Notes under the pieces: model-generated
Database searches by the model: none
Told to the model about the DNA's origin: nothing
Seen by the model: the letters and a program-made list of their open reading frames with translations, nothing else
Assembly (NCBI GenBank): GCA_002633005.1
Contig: NMRA01000045.1
Span: 341,131 to 405,130, forward strand
Direction of reading: 5' to 3'
DNA: 64,000 nt
Origin: Phoronis australis
Taxonomy: Eukaryota > Phoronida > Phoronidae
Shown: positions 12,475 through 25,220 of the stretch, piece by piece
Numbering within the stretch: position 1 is the first letter of the stretch
How the letters are laid out: each line of letters begins with the position of its first letter
Translations under genes and position numbers: made by a program

Positions 12475-14141
12475 GTAACGTCATCTGCCGTTTGTTGTTT
12501 GTTTCAATCAGGTGGCGCTATGTAATGATAGTCTTATCCATTTGACTTTTTTATCGTAACATTGTGGCTGACAATTGAGTTCATGCATTTGTTACGGTAC
12601 TTTTCAGTAAATATGCACTAAAATTTTTGACGGTGTGTCATTTTCCAACTTTTCAGTGAAGCCTGTACCTTGCCACAAATTATAAAAATTTTATTGTGCA
12701 TCCAGTGCAGACTGTGATATGAGTGAAGCAGTAAGAATTTTCAATGTTTATATTTATTGGGAAATTTGAAAAAGTGAAAGTCATATTGAGTGCTACATCA
12801 GGGGTCAAAATGCCATACTTCAAACTAAGGTACAATTAGAGTGAAGCATTTAATTATTAAACCACATATGACACCTTTGTGCCAATCACAGTGTTACCAT
12901 AGAAACTGAGATGTGTCAACTTGCCTTGTTTCATGACTCGATGGCAAAATTAAAACATTCGACTCTTGCAATTGTGTGAAACAGGATGTCCCAAGGTAAT
13001 AGTCGTATTACCTAAACAACCCTCAGTATACTTCAAATGCTCCTTTCCGTATATTGTCAGCCAAGCAAGTAAAGAATTTCAATAAGTGTCTCAACTGTGT
13101 CATATTGCTCTCACAAAACACATGTCATCTGCCAAGAAGGTTTGTGTAGAAATTTCTTGAAATCTGATTTGTTTCATCATTGACAAATTTGCGATCTTGT
13201 TACATCACATGTAACATTGAATTCAAATCTGTTCATTTTTCCCTTATTGTTTCTATTAAATACCTAAATTTTGCTTTATTTGTATAGACAGTGACTGCAT
13301 AGAAAAATAGTGCACCTGTCTTCTGTCAAACATACCAACTCTTGATCAAGGAGTCGGACCACTGCTTTACTCTCAGCTTGTTCCTCAGTCATATCACATG
13401 TGATTTCTTCCTTTAGGCCTGATTGTTATGGCTCAATAAATTAACGAGATCGGTCCTTAAGCCAACTTATTGAACCAGGTATTTGTTCAATGAAAAGGGG
13501 CTTAAGGTTTAAGTCAGAATTTTAGCCTTACGCTCCACACACGTCATCTAATTTGAAAAATAATTAAATCTCACTTTAGAAAAATCTCTGAGAATATACC
13601 CATTGCTTCTAGTTACTGAGGTAATTTGTATGAATTATTTCTGTGTTGTGACATGCTAATAATTGACCTTGCGAAATGTCGACAAACAAACAGTAAATTT
13701 TACCCAGCAACGAGTTATTTGTCTGGTAAAATGGCGGCTTGGAAACGAAGGTGTATCAATAATGCTGTGTTCTGATTGGTCACTTAAGCAGTCACTCAAA
13801 GTCCTGGCGATAGGTCAGTTACTTGGCTAAACCTTTATCCAGTTTCCGAAGTTGCAGCGCGATCCCAAATCTCTGTCTTGATTCGTAAGTCACTTTTTGT
13901 GAAACAGACAACAGCCAGCTCTTTCTATGTTTAGCTGCACTTCAAATCTGAGTTATGAACAAGCCAAAATGTTATTGTGATGTTGGTCTATAATGGGTGG
14001 GTCCATTGAGATGTATTGAAAGTCTACAAAACTACTGTATGAAAAATGTCTCCATGTCGTAAATACATCTACCCGTGTTTACTGGTCAGTCAAACGGTTT
14101 CATTCAGACTACCCTTTTGCTGACTGTCGTCTTTGTTGTAG

Positions 14142-14334
14142 CTTAAACTGCCAGAAATTCAGAAGATCATGATGGAGTTTGAAAAACAGTCGGAGATTAT
14201 GGAAATGAAAGAAGAAATGATGAACGATGCCGTGGACGACGTCATGGGTGATGAAGAAGATGAAGAAGAAGGTGACGCCATCGTCACACAAGTTTTAGAT
14301 GAGCTGGGATTGCAGTTAGGTGATCAAATATCAG
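14142..14334 (+). CDS. CHMP2A: CHMP2 coding exon 3
   Basis: Acceptor gtctttgttgtag, donor TCAG|gtcagt, 64 codons plus one base. It encodes LKLPEIQKIMMEFEKQ, the MKEEMMNDAVDD segment (helix 4 region) and an acidic stretch (GDEEDEEEGD), then VTQVLDELGLQL, which leads into the C-terminal autoinhibitory and VPS4-interacting part. Confidence 0.95.
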
Positions 14335-15370
14335 GTCAGTTGTGTTTAAACTATGCGAAGCTTCCATTCTTCAAGGGCGAGTTTCATCGTTGGCAATGAA
14401 TTGTCCGTAGTGTCTCTCCTTAATTTCGTGCAAAAATAATTGCCGAAATGGCATTTTTTATATTTCAAAGGCTCATTTCATTGCAAAAATCCTTATAATC
14501 TTTTTACAAAAAAACGAATTTATGAAAAATTTACATAAAGCTATGAAAAAGTAAAGGTTTTCTTGTTTTTGATTAAATCCTACTTATACACCACAATCTG
14601 AAATACAGTATTACTCAAATAAGACGGACATGTGCTTGTCATATTTTTGCTGAACTCGGACAAAGATCCGCTGTACGGATGTTCTAGTTTGTGTTTTCAG
14701 CCCTTCAAATATGTCAGATTTTGCCTTAATTGGATAAAATTTCTGTTCAGTTGGGTCTGAATTTTTCTGTAAAGATTGTCAGATTTGATGATAAAGTTTG
14801 TAAAAACATATACACAAAAACTTATTTTGTTAAAAAAGTGTAGAAAAAAGTGTACATATGAAATTTATCATCAATTTTACTTTTTCCTAATTAATAATTG
14901 TCAGATTTTTAACTAGACCTGTTGCATATAAAGACATAAACATGCTAATAAAAATTGAATGCGTCTGCCAATTTTAAGACCGGCTTACCAATAGGAAGCA
15001 TTCTGGATACACCTCTTTGGCATTGTGAGAACACAAAAGCATCTTTCACTTGACCCAATTTCTAATTCTGGTGAGCAAGAGGAGGGACGAAATGCATTTT
15101 TTTTCATGAACAGACGTTTTGAGACCTCGGATGTTTTTGTGTGAATCATTCTGATATCCTACCACACAGCAGTGTCAATTTAATGGTCGTAAAGATTTTA
15201 TAAAAAATGCTGGGAAATATTCCGTGCAGACGGCTGTCCATTAACTCACCTAGCGCCACTATATGGAAAAATGGCTTTACTAGCGGAAGTGAAAGAGGTG
15301 ATGACAGTAAAAGTGCATTTAAGCGAATAGCCATATTCGAGCTAACGCTATCCAACTCTTTCTTTTACAG

Positions 15371-15489
15371 ATCTGCCCACAGCACAAGGCAGCCTATCAA
15401 CACCGGCTGGGAAAACACCCGTTGCAGCCGGCGACACAGACGCTGACGCCGACTTACAGGCAAGGCTAGAGAACTTGAAGAGAAACTAG
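15371..15489 (+). CDS. CHMP2A: CHMP2 last coding exon
   Basis: Acceptor tcttttacag, stop TAG at 15487-15489. It encodes a Thr/Pro/Ala-rich linker and then the C-terminal MIT-interacting motif (DLQARLENLKRN), which matches the MIM1 pattern (D/E)xxLxxRLxxLK(R) that binds the VPS4 MIT domain. This confirms the gene is intact to its terminus. Confidence 0.95.
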
Positions 15490-17100
15490 TTGTAATCTGT
15501 GACAGTGATTATGTACATACAGTTGAATGGTTGGAAATGGAAACTAATGCATTTAGTTGGGTTGCAGAAAACGTTCATCTATTGAGTACAGTTGGATTAT
15601 GTTGAAAGTATTGTTCACCAATGGCAAGATGTGTGATTGATGTCAGTGGTTGATGTACAAAGTTTATGCGACTGGCAATGTGTTATCATTTTGAGTTGGA
15701 TTTGCTTCCCACTCACTGTCTAAATATTAAAATTGTGAAATGAGTGACAAACCGGGTCAAATAAGGCTGAAGTTAATCCTGGTTTCAAGCATCAGCAGGA
15801 TTAGATAAACTGAAACACCCCTAGTTTGGAATGTCCAATGTGTTGGGTTTTGACACATCGATGCCCTGAATTATCTGTTGATGTATGATGTCATTAATGT
15901 ATAATTAGCAATTGAGGACAGAGAGCTAGAAGGAAATGTGCTATTTTACTGTACTTGAGAGACTTTGTATGAACGGAAGTATGTTGTAAAATGGTTTGCG
16001 TAACGAGGCGAGTATAGTTTCAAAGGCACAATTAAAATGGCCCAGCCCCCAATGCCGTCAGCATGCTGTTTTTAGGTGCTATGTGGACATTTCTCCTCCG
16101 AAAATTGTGGTTGTACCCCCTTGTATGCTCGATTCGCCAGTGTGTATAACCCTACACTTGGTTAATTGGTCATCACCCATGCACTGTATTGGTGAGGAGG
16201 TACGACATGAACACCATTGTGAGTGTTCTGACAGTAAAATCCGTCATTTAGGGCAATCTCAACTTGAAACTGTGTAAATTGTAAAAAAGGTAAAATTACC
16301 AACCATTTTTGAGGCAAGAGCAAGTATTCATTTTGTATACCAAACCCCAACTAAAGTTTTTTCAGTCAATAATCAAACACCCCTTTAATAATTAGTATTT
16401 ATATCCACAAGCAAATTTTTTGAAATGCAATTTTTCGTTATCCTAAATTAAGTAAGTTTTGTTAAAATTACTTTTGGTAGGTAATATCTTCATCATTGGA
16501 GCTTATACTTTTTTATTTCACAGGATCAGCACTTGTTTTAGTTCCCTTTATGGAGTGTTAACCGTCTCCTTTTTACTTGGTCAACTGTGATCCTCAAAAG
16601 TGACTGGAGTCCTCAAAAATGGTCCTATATACTGTAATGAATTTGTTAGGACATAATGCCTCAAGCCCTTCTTTGTATGTTTTTAGGAATTATCCTTGAT
16701 CTTACAGTTACTGTAGTGCCATGAAAGGATATAATGAGGTGATTTAATATACCATGATACTATGTTGTGGTGGTTTCAAGCCACAAACACCAAATAAGTT
16801 TTGTTGTGTATTTAGAAAAATATAATAAGGAGATAGTTAATGAGACAAAACAAAATAACATTCTATGTCGTATCACAAATAATAGTATCACTTCTGACAA
16901 GCACGCATAAACAGTAAAAATTGACATCAGCAACATTGCACTATTTCAATTGGAACAGCTCCAATAACTATTTCACCCATTCCTCTCCAATAAGGAGGAA
17001 ACTGTTTCTTTATAAAGCAACATAATGTAAAAATAGGTAATGCATAAAATTCCATTATATTGCATATTATGTTATGACAATTGTGCAAAATAGCAATAAA
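15490..17100. other. CHMP2 3'UTR and convergent intergenic DNA
   Basis: Downstream of the CHMP2 stop. An ATTAAA at 15725-15730 is a possible poly(A) signal, and an AATAAA lies at 17095-17100. The next gene is on the opposite strand, so the two genes are convergent. The short forward frame at 15996-16277 shows no domain and is not called. Confidence 0.45.
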
Positions 17101-17107
17101 ACCGCGT

Positions 17108-17480
17108 TCTAAGTCCTCTTCTCATAACCTAAGGATAAAACTGGACCGCATCTCAGTACCCACATTTTAGTCCATGGAACGCATGATCACTTTTCACTTA
17201 ATAGTTGAATTCAACTTCAATCACCATAATCAACTATCATGCAAAATCCTCTTCTCATAACTTGAGGATAAAACTGAACGGCATCAACGTCCCAACATTG
17301 TAGTCCATGGAACATACGATCACTTTTCACTTCAACTTCATCATAACCAACTGTCGTGCATAATCTAGTCTTCTCATAACCCGAGGATAAAAACTGGACC
17401 ATACCTCCATCTCAACATCGCAGTCTACAACACAGACACCTTTAAGTTAAAGTTCATCTCCCGGCCATCATAACCAACAC
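17108..17480. repeat. Diverged ~115-125-bp tandem repeat
   Basis: Three diverged tandem copies share 'cttctcataac..gaggataaaact', 'agtccatggaac' and 'gatcacttttcactt'. They lie immediately downstream of the Arf-family stop codon (in that gene's orientation), possibly inside its 3'UTR. Confidence 0.7.
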
Positions 17481-17568
17481 TAATTAAACATTGACTACAG
17501 GCATTAATTTACATCGTGAACATTGTATTAGTAGATACACAGCTACTGTTCCCACACAATTCATCTCT

Positions 17569-17807
17569 TCAAGTCGCCGTGACAGCCCGTCTTGACCCAC
17601 AAAAGCCTTTTACCACATTCATGACGTAACTGAATCCTTTCTGTATGCTCTGTTTCCCATCACTAAACATTTCAGCAGCACCGTCGGCAGTCTCCTTGAG
17701 TGGGTGTGTCAGTGCAGACGCGGCTTCCTTTCTCGCCAGCTCTGAGGACAACCAATCAAAGGCATCATCCAGCCCATCTGCTTCCCTTCCTGATGTTGGC
17801 AATATGG
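17569..17807 (-). CDS. Arf-family GTPase, last coding exon, extended C-terminus
   Basis: Last exon of the reverse-strand Arf-like gene (acceptor tttcgtttcag at 17808 side, stop TGA at 17569-17571). After the splice it reads A-ILPTSG..., where TSG stands at the G5 base-recognition position, then GLDDAFDWLSSELARK, the usual final Arf helix. Normal Arf proteins stop within a few residues of this point. Here the frame stays open for about 50 more residues, with a segment KETADGAAEMFSDGKQ and a hydrophobic stretch FSYVMNVVKGFC near the end. The tail matches nothing I recognise. Codon usage looks coding throughout and no internal donor is needed, so the extension seems genuine, but its function is unknown. 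Confidence 0.85.
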
Positions 17808-18815
17808 CTGAAACGAAATAGAAATTGGCATTCCTTAAAACAAAATATTAGTAACAGCAAGATTCTTCATTATAGGAAGATGTCTGAGAAACTGTCTTCC
17901 CTCATTCCAGTGTTCGGTACCAAACAATCCCGGTTGCGTATTTCAAGCAGCTGGTCATTGAAATCAGGCGATTCAAACTGCAAGCAGAGGTGCATTTCGT
18001 AGATAAAAGACACTTGCAAAAAAGCAAGTTCACGCAAAATCCCACAACTGAAAGGCAAGTGTTTTGCAAGAATGCTTGGGACCTTACTCGCTTACAGTAG
18101 AAAAATGGTGGCCACTGAAGTTTTTCCTCGTCTCGCAATAAGACCCCAGAGTGGTAGGTCACTGTTATGAACTATTGGATCGTTGCCCAAGCCCACAATA
18201 AATACTGTTTACAAGCCGATACAAAAATAATGAATCCCGTAGTACTTGATCCTCACTCCCAATTGTAATGACACTTAGTGACAAATTATAAAAAACCCTT
18301 CATGCAAATGTTAAATAATGCTAACGTTGGTTTCTTGTTCATCATTGATTATCTAAATCTTGCCTTTCATTTTGTACTATTGTCTTGCTGTCTTTGTTTT
18401 TACCGAGGGCACCCATAGAAAGTAGTGTGAACAGACGGGGCTACCCTCATTGTATATATTGCAATAACAAATAAATAACGAAGCAACACTTTCTCATTTT
18501 GTCTTTGTTTGAAATTTTTTCTGACATGTTTTCTTCTGCAAATTGAAGGTCAAGGTCAGTAATTCCGTCGACCTAAAAAGGAGAATGACGGACATTTGCC
18601 CTTAATCTGTAAGTTTTTAAGGGAAACGAGAGATTTCTTTGTCCCACGATACCACTCAAAACAAACAACAGTGCCTCACTAAATGACATTGGAAACTAAA
18701 ACCAACAGCAAAATATCACCAGTTTAGGACAAACCAATTCCAAAAATTACGCCCTATTTATATTGAAAGGCTTCTAACATTGTTTTGCAAAAAGTGTAGT
18801 ACGATGCTAGATCTG

Positions 18816-19068
18816 GGGCCCGTTCCAACAAAACTGACTTTAATAGCTAAGACAAATCTTATATTTTAGTAAATTTTAAGATAAAACATAAATTTGTCTC
18901 AAGACCATTTCAAAAAAGAGATATTGATTTTAAATTAAGTTTTTTGACAAAAGTGTTATCTTAATTTTATCTATCTTGCCAAATGTGGAAGTTTCAAAGT
19001 TTGGAAGTTGAGACAAATTTTAGACTTAAGTCAAAAATGAACTTAAGTCAGTTTCTTGGAATGGGCCC
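18816..19068. mobile_element. MITE with GGGCCC termini
   Basis: About 253 bp. The left end GGGCCCGTTCCAACAAAACT is an imperfect inverted repeat of the right end (reverse complement GGGCCCATTCCAAGAAACT). The interior is AT-rich and non-coding. It lies in the last intron of the Arf-like gene. No clear target duplication was read. Confidence 0.75.
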
Positions 19069-19731
19069 ATGGTTTATAACTTCAGAATCCTAGGTATTCA
19101 TTAGGTTTGATGCTACTTTTTTATGAAAAAATATTAAAGAAAATTAAATATAAGAAGACTGCCACCATAGTGTGTCCTAAATTGGCATGATTTTATTGTA
19201 CATAGCACACACCAATAGAACTTAAGTGGCAGAAAGTGAGTACAATTAGTAACGAACTGGTACTCGGTAGAAAATCACAGAAAAGTATTTTCGTGATAAA
19301 TGAACCAAGACTGTAATTTTTATTCAGTAAAACCCAGAAATCACGCTAGGATAACAGCAAAGTACAACATTTATTCAGGATAACTCGGTATCAACATATA
19401 TGTCACGAGCCAATTATGTTTACACAAAAATTGTCTTAAAAAAATGCCGATATTGGTGAGTTGATCCACATGGCCTCAAGTTTATGTGCCAGTTTTGAGA
19501 ACATTCGGGCCATGTTAGTTTTTGTTTTTTTTTTTTTTTGCTTCCAATTTTAATGGACCCGGTATCCAGAGTTAAGCAATCACAGTGCGTAAAAGAAAAC
19601 ACTTATTTGCCAACGACATGGAATTTATGCTCTTAAAATCATCCCTGACACAACACCGATTGAAATCTGAAGTATCTCGTTTCTCTAGCAGAACAAACTT
19701 AAATTGCACTTAAAATGACAGGAAAACCTAC

Positions 19732-19852
19732 CCCAGTTTTGTTTAATCTTGTCAAGTTCCAGCACAGTACTCATCTCTTGCAGACCCATGACATTGTCCA
19801 AATCTTGCTTATTGGCGAAAACAGCCACAATAACATCTTGTAATTCAACCTC
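19732..19852 (-). CDS. Arf-family GTPase exon with NKQD motif
   Basis: Acceptor ctaatttcag, donor TGGG|gtaggt, 40 codons plus one base. It encodes EVELQDVIVAVFANKQDL, the beta-strand 5 and G4 guanine-specificity motif NKQD, then a helix ending IKQNW. The join to the last exon creates an Ala codon (G|CC), preserving the Arf pattern NW-x-I. Confidence 0.93.
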
Positions 19853-20188
19853 CTGAAATTAGCAAATATGAGCGCAACCCTTATAAACCCACTTGTCCTA
19901 CTTACCAATGACAGAATTGTATGAACACTTATAGAGCATAAACATTCATGTAAACACATAGTCCTAGGATTTAAAAAGCTAATATAATTGATGGTGAATT
20001 GTTTAACTAATTGGAGTGGAATTACCAAGCAGTATCAGACAGCCAAAAGTTGGTGACCTCAAACTGTAACAAAATAAGTGGATCACCTTTTCGGCATTCG
20101 GTATACTATCTGAGCGAGCCCAGATATATTTTGTCGATGTTACACAGCCAGGAGTTATCCAAATACATAACAATTTATTCACACTTAC

Positions 20189-20302
20189 AGAAACTGTGCG
20201 GTGAATTTCCTCCTTTACATCAGGCATCCTCTCATAATCAGAACTGTCCACAACAAATATAATAGCATCCGTGTTGGGAAAGTAATGTCTATACAGCGGC
20301 CT
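20189..20302 (-). CDS. Arf-family GTPase exon after switch II
   Basis: Acceptor tttttgcag, donor GTTTCT|gtaagt, exactly 38 codons in phase 0. It encodes [20 protein letters not shown] and then [17 protein letters not shown], closely following the canonical Arf pattern RPLWRHYFxNTxxxIFVVDS. Confidence 0.95.
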
Positions 20303-21687
20303 CTGCAAAAACAAGACGTCAATCTTAAGGCTGCTTTAGACCTGTGTTACACCAGTGCTTGGACCACAGGCAAGTACTATTACAAGACTGGTCTCAACCT
20401 GCTCCTTATTCAACTGTGAATTAGTTTCTAAGCTTGGTAAGATTTGATACTTTGTTATTGCATGAGACTAAGCTCGGTGCACAAAACAGCGCACTTAGTA
20501 AATTATTAAGCCAGCTGAACTCGAGCATAAACAGGATGTCAGGTCATTCCAGACAGAAAATCACTTTCATGAGTAAGAAAAACATTCAGATCTGTTAAAT
20601 CAGAAAAAGTGGTCTAAAAACATTATTTGGTAAGTTTATGGCAATTTTTAAGTTTTCCACATCAGTCTTGTCATCTTGGATGGCATGTCGACTTTCTTTC
20701 TTGAGTTGCCTACCACATTAAAAGTGTGACTTCTGCACTGTATGCCAATATTTCATGTTTGATGCCAGCGCAGATGGAGAACTGTGGGCTGAGCAAGCTG
20801 CCGCAAGAGAACACACCAGAGATGGCAGCTTACATCAAGACAAGAACAACTGAATGAACTACCAGCTAGTTCATCCAATTGCTAATAATTGAATTTTCAC
20901 ACCTTGATGTGAGCTGTCAGTCACTTGAGGCAGTAAGCTCAGCTCATAACTAACTCTCTGTCTTATGATCGTGAAGAGTCAACCCTAGACAACAGAGATT
21001 TCCGAATCTAAATGCCAATCTAGTTCATTGTAAAAGGGAACACCAACCATTTTTGAGGTGTTTAGTAAAAATACAAATATAAAAAATAATAAAAATGATT
21101 GAAGGCAGTCTGGTACACTTTGTACCAGATGTGTGCATCAATAACATGGACCAAATTTCGTTTGATTTAGATGTTCAAAATAACATCTCAAAAACCCTGT
21201 TACAAATCATAACTTTGTTTCATGCAACTTTTGAGATTTTGTAAAAATCAAAAAGGTCATATTTTTGATAGCCCCTAAAGGAAACGTGAAGTATTCTAAA
21301 ATGTGACTCGACTGATTTGGAAGACAAAGCACAAAGCATAGCGTCTGAAAGTTTCATGAATCCAATCAGCCACTTCCAGGAAACGATATTCTGATCTAGG
21401 GTCTTACATAGCCAGTAAGCATTGCCGTAATTTTTCGTGGGACAAAAGAACTTGCACGCTTGTTACCTTCACAGCGTTTCAGCCAATGTTTTTGTATTGC
21501 CTAGAATGTATTGTCAATAGCTCTACTTGACATAAAAGATACTGAGGGCTGACGGTGCTCGCGGTTCTTGAACAAATTTACTAACGAAGAACAACGTGCC
21601 ATGAAACGGGCCAAATTTACAAAGCAATCTTTGAAAGGAAACTGACCGGGGCAGTATGCATCAGTTACTGCCCCTCACACCACTTAC

Positions 21688-21761
21688 CATTTTGTCCCTT
21701 CCCCCAATATCCCAGCACGTCAAAGTCAAGTTCTTGTGGGTGACCGTCTCTACATTGAAAC
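21688..21761 (-). CDS. Arf-family GTPase exon with switch II
   Basis: Acceptor cattttgtgag, donor AAAATG|gtaagt, 74 nt. It encodes [20 protein letters not shown] followed by RDKM. The position after WDxGG is normally Gln, the residue that positions the catalytic water. Here the codon is AGG (Arg). This is read directly from the sequence, but allelic variation or an assembly error cannot be excluded. Confidence 0.9.
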
Positions 21762-22082
21762 CTCACAAAATGAAAAATATACACTGGTCATTTGCAAGGC
21801 AGTCATCAATGAGACGTAGCAACAGGCATATGGATGGCTATGGGTCACAATGGGTCCATCCTTCCCGCCCACCTGTTTGCTGTAACACTGTACAGTATTT
21901 GCCGTCCATGTTGAATAGTTCACCACCATTTTGGATGAGCACTATTACGAGTTAGAGATGATTTTTTGAGAAATTTTTCTCTGGTGTGTTGATTAATTTA
22001 CACGCTACATATATTCAGGTGTTAAAAGCGATCTTTATAAATCCTTAGCACCACCTAGACGACTGAGAATATCCAGTTACTA

Positions 22083-22250
<168 letters not shown>

Positions 22251-22671
22251 TTATAATGACATCTAGAAATTCCACCCCATCAGATGTATCCTCAGAGCAC
22301 ATCAATGATTACAAGCTTCAAGTTCTGTTAAATCGCGCAAGCATTTTTCAGGTGACATCAGACTAGGTCTGTCGAATTACTGGCTCAATGAGTAGTCTAT
22401 AAAATGTCCTATACATGGAGGCTTCTATTCAACTGAATTGTTGAGTTTCAATTTTAGATTTTAGTAAAACAAGTTCAGGGCTAGTCGTTGAATTGAGCAT
22501 TTCAAATAACATAATAGTTGATCAGCTTTCATGTTGATTAACGAGTCAACTTTCAATTAAATCTGGAAGGATTTAAGCGTGAATGTACATATTAATTGCT
22601 CAAGATCTCAGTCATTGACAGACTTAAAATACAAATATGATCTATTTATGGTTAATCCAGACAGTACCACC

Positions 22672-22690
22672 TCTTCTTCTTCTTCTTCTA
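22672..22690. repeat. (CTT)n microsatellite
   Basis: Short run of cttcttcttcttctt a little upstream of the LTR retrotransposon. Confidence 0.8.
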
Positions 22691-22888
22691 AGTTTAAGTG
22701 ACCACACTCTCTCCAGAGTATTATATCACTGTATAACAATGAAGATCAAACGAGAACAACTATTTCAACAGGTTTAAAAGGATTAAGTTGACGTCACTTC
22801 AGAGATTGGTTAACACAGCTAGATCGTAAACAGTCAGTAAGTGGGTGCCCCACCGTCTCAACTGGTAGTAGAGACGCCGGGTTGTACT

Positions 22889-23025
22889 TGTGGTGACACC
22901 TATCAGTTATAACAATTTGTTAAGTCACTGTAATTTAGTCTCATTTTCAGTTATTCCAACATCAAGTGCCTGCCTAAATATATAGTATTTTATTCACTTA
23001 TAATTGTGTGTTTATGATTCCTACA
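22889..23025 (+). repeat. 5' LTR
   Basis: 137 bp, TGTGGTGACACC...CCTACA. Homologous to the 3' LTR with scattered substitutions, implying an old insertion. It is followed by TTGGTGACCTCGAAC, the primer binding site region. Confidence 0.88.
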
Positions 23026-23165
23026 TTGGTGACCTCGAACAGTGAACACTTACAATAGCAGAGGGACATAGTGGTACAAAGCTTGTTACTGACCTTGCCT
23101 CAACACTTCAGACGCTTGCAATGCAAACAACTCAGGCGAACGCAGTGTACATCAGTTGACGGACT

Positions 23166-23395
23166 TTTAGACAAAATCGCCCGAAGTTTGGTTCACCAAA
23201 GTCGAGGCTCAGTTTGGAACCAAAGAGGTCATGCAGGACCAAACGAAATATGATTGTGTGGTGAGTGCCCTTGATGTTAACACAGCTGACGAAGTTCAGG
23301 CAATTCTCCTCCACCCATCGCTCACAAACAAGTATAGCGCATTGAAGTCCGCTCTAATTAACGCTTTTGGAAAGTCCCAGGCTGAGGACTCTTGA
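23166..23395 (+). pseudogene. gag fragment (N-terminal part)
   Basis: Reads as a Ty3/gypsy gag N-terminal region, with WFTKVEAQFG near the start and YSALKSALINAFGKS near the end, which are typical of capsid-like gag proteins of this group. An in-frame stop lies just upstream and another follows, so it is not intact. Confidence 0.75.
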
Positions 23396-24500
23396 GCTTT
23401 TGAACTTTAATGGCCTTGGTGACAAACGTCCCACTGCTCTCATGCGACATATCAACGCCCTTAACGACGACCTCAAAACTTTAAAGCGTACTTTGTTTCT
23501 GACAAACCTGCTTGCTGACCTTCGCACTATCCTGGCAGGACACAGCATTGCTAACATAGATGACCTTGCTAAGACCGCAGACAGTATCTGGGCGGCACGT
23601 ACTGCTGGGGTACAACAAGTCTCCATGTCTACAGCCAGTCAAACCAAGTTTTCTAGTTTTTATGCTGACAACATCAAGTCCACGTCCGTTTTGGTAAGAC
23701 ATGGTTTCTGCCATTAAGCGCTTCTGATGCCGTTCCCGTCCCCAGCATGGTGACGCCGGCCCCCTTACAGGCTCTTCCACCGTATGCTTCAACCATATAA
23801 ACTTTGGGCCCCAGGCTCGTCGCTGTCAGCCTGGCTGCAAGTTTGTGTCACTGATACCCGAGACAAACAATCAGGGAAACGCCACAGCCGGCCGTTGAAT
23901 GTGGTAGTGGCCGGCATTTCCACCTCCAACACGTTCTTCATTGTGAACCAACACACTGGTAGAAGGACTCTGAGCTTTTGAGCGTTAACGGCCTTGGTGA
24001 CAAACGTCCCACAGCTCTCATACCGACCCCCAAACTTTAAAACGTGCTTTTTTTCTGACAAACCTACCCGCTGGCGTTTGCACTATCCTGGTGGGACACA
24101 GTATTGCTAACATAGAAAAACTTGCTAAAACCGCGCACAGTATCTGGGCGGCACGTACTGCCGAGGTACAACAAGTCTCCATGCCTACAGCCAGTCAAAC
24201 GTTATCTAGTTTTTATGATGATAACGCCAAAGTCCATGTCTGTTTCCGTAGACATGGTTTCTGTCTTAAAGCGCTTCCGACACCGTTCCCATCCCTAGCA
24301 TGGTGATGCCGGCCCCCTTACAGGTTCTTCCACCGTATGCTTCAACCACATGAAATTTGGGCCTGAAGCTCATTGCTGTCAGCCTGGCTTCAAGTTTGCG
24401 TCACTAATACCCATGACCAACAACCAGGGAAACGTCACATGGTAGCGGCCGGCGTTTCCACCTCCAAACACGTTCTCCATTGTGGACCAATACACTGGTA
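23384..24500 (+). repeat. Tandem duplication inside gag
   Basis: Two consecutive copies of about 550-570 bp (about 23384-23957 and 23958-24500). Each runs from 'ctgaggactcttgagctttt'-like text to 'accaa(c/t)acactggtag'. Both carry the gag segment with TADSIWAARTA or its variant. Only the second copy leads into protease. Frames are interrupted in both. Confidence 0.8.
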
Positions 24501-24830
24501 GTATACTTTTTAATTTAGATACTGGCGCTGACATTTCTGTTTATCCTGTCTCTGCAACAGACCGCAAGACACATCCACCTTACGCACCTCTCTCCGCTGC
24601 TAATGGAACTTCCATAAACACATGGGGCACCCGCATCCTCTCAGTGGTGCTCAGTCCTAAGCAGCGGTATGCTCATGAATTTTGTCTTGCTAATTATGTA
24701 AAATTCTGTTACTCGCCCTCTTCTAGGAGCTGATTTTTTCATCACCCACGGCTTCGTTATTGATCTTGAAGGCAAGCACCTTTTGTCTATTAGTAATGCC
24801 TCTATTTTTCTACGAAACAACACCATCTTG
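24482..24830 (+). pseudogene. Retropepsin-like protease remnant
   Basis: Contains FNLDTGADISVYPVS, with the aspartic protease catalytic motif DTGA. Further on, in a different frame from about 24690, comes GADFFITHGFVIDL, matching the end of a retroviral-type protease (LGADFxxxxxxxVDL). The frame change shows that the gene is broken. Confidence 0.8.
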
Positions 24831-24977
24831 CTGACCCTCGCGGGCCTCTCCCTTCATCCCCTTGATGAGTACTCACACTTGTTACAACAGTTTTTGTAGC
24901 TGTTTACTCCGTGTTTTGATTCCACGGCGAAAAAAACACGGTGTTGAGCATCATATCATAACCCACGTGCCCGACAT

Positions 24978-25220
24978 TTGAATCCTGGACTACTGATGAC
25001 AGTAATGGAAAAGATGGGTATATTACGTCAATCCAATTCACCGTGGTCTTCACCACTTCATGTCATTCGCGCTTATCGTCATCTGCTCCAGCGCCCCTAC
25101 AATGGCCCATATCACATAATCAACACAAATGACAAGTTCTACACGTTTGACATTAAGGGTTGCGAGCAGATGGTTTCTGTTGTTCGTCTCAAAGCCGCTT
25201 ATGTCACCCAGTTCATGACT
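24978..25220 (+). pseudogene. pol remnant: RT start fused to integrase end
   Basis: Begins with a reverse transcriptase N-terminal signature (SNSPWSSPLHV) and jumps at about 25068 to RPYNGPYHIINTNDKFYTFD and VSVVRLKAAYV, the integrase C-terminal chromodomain-proximal pattern (PYxGPYxV...VSxxRLKPA). The RT core, RNase H and integrase core are missing, so this is a large internal deletion. Confidence 0.85.
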
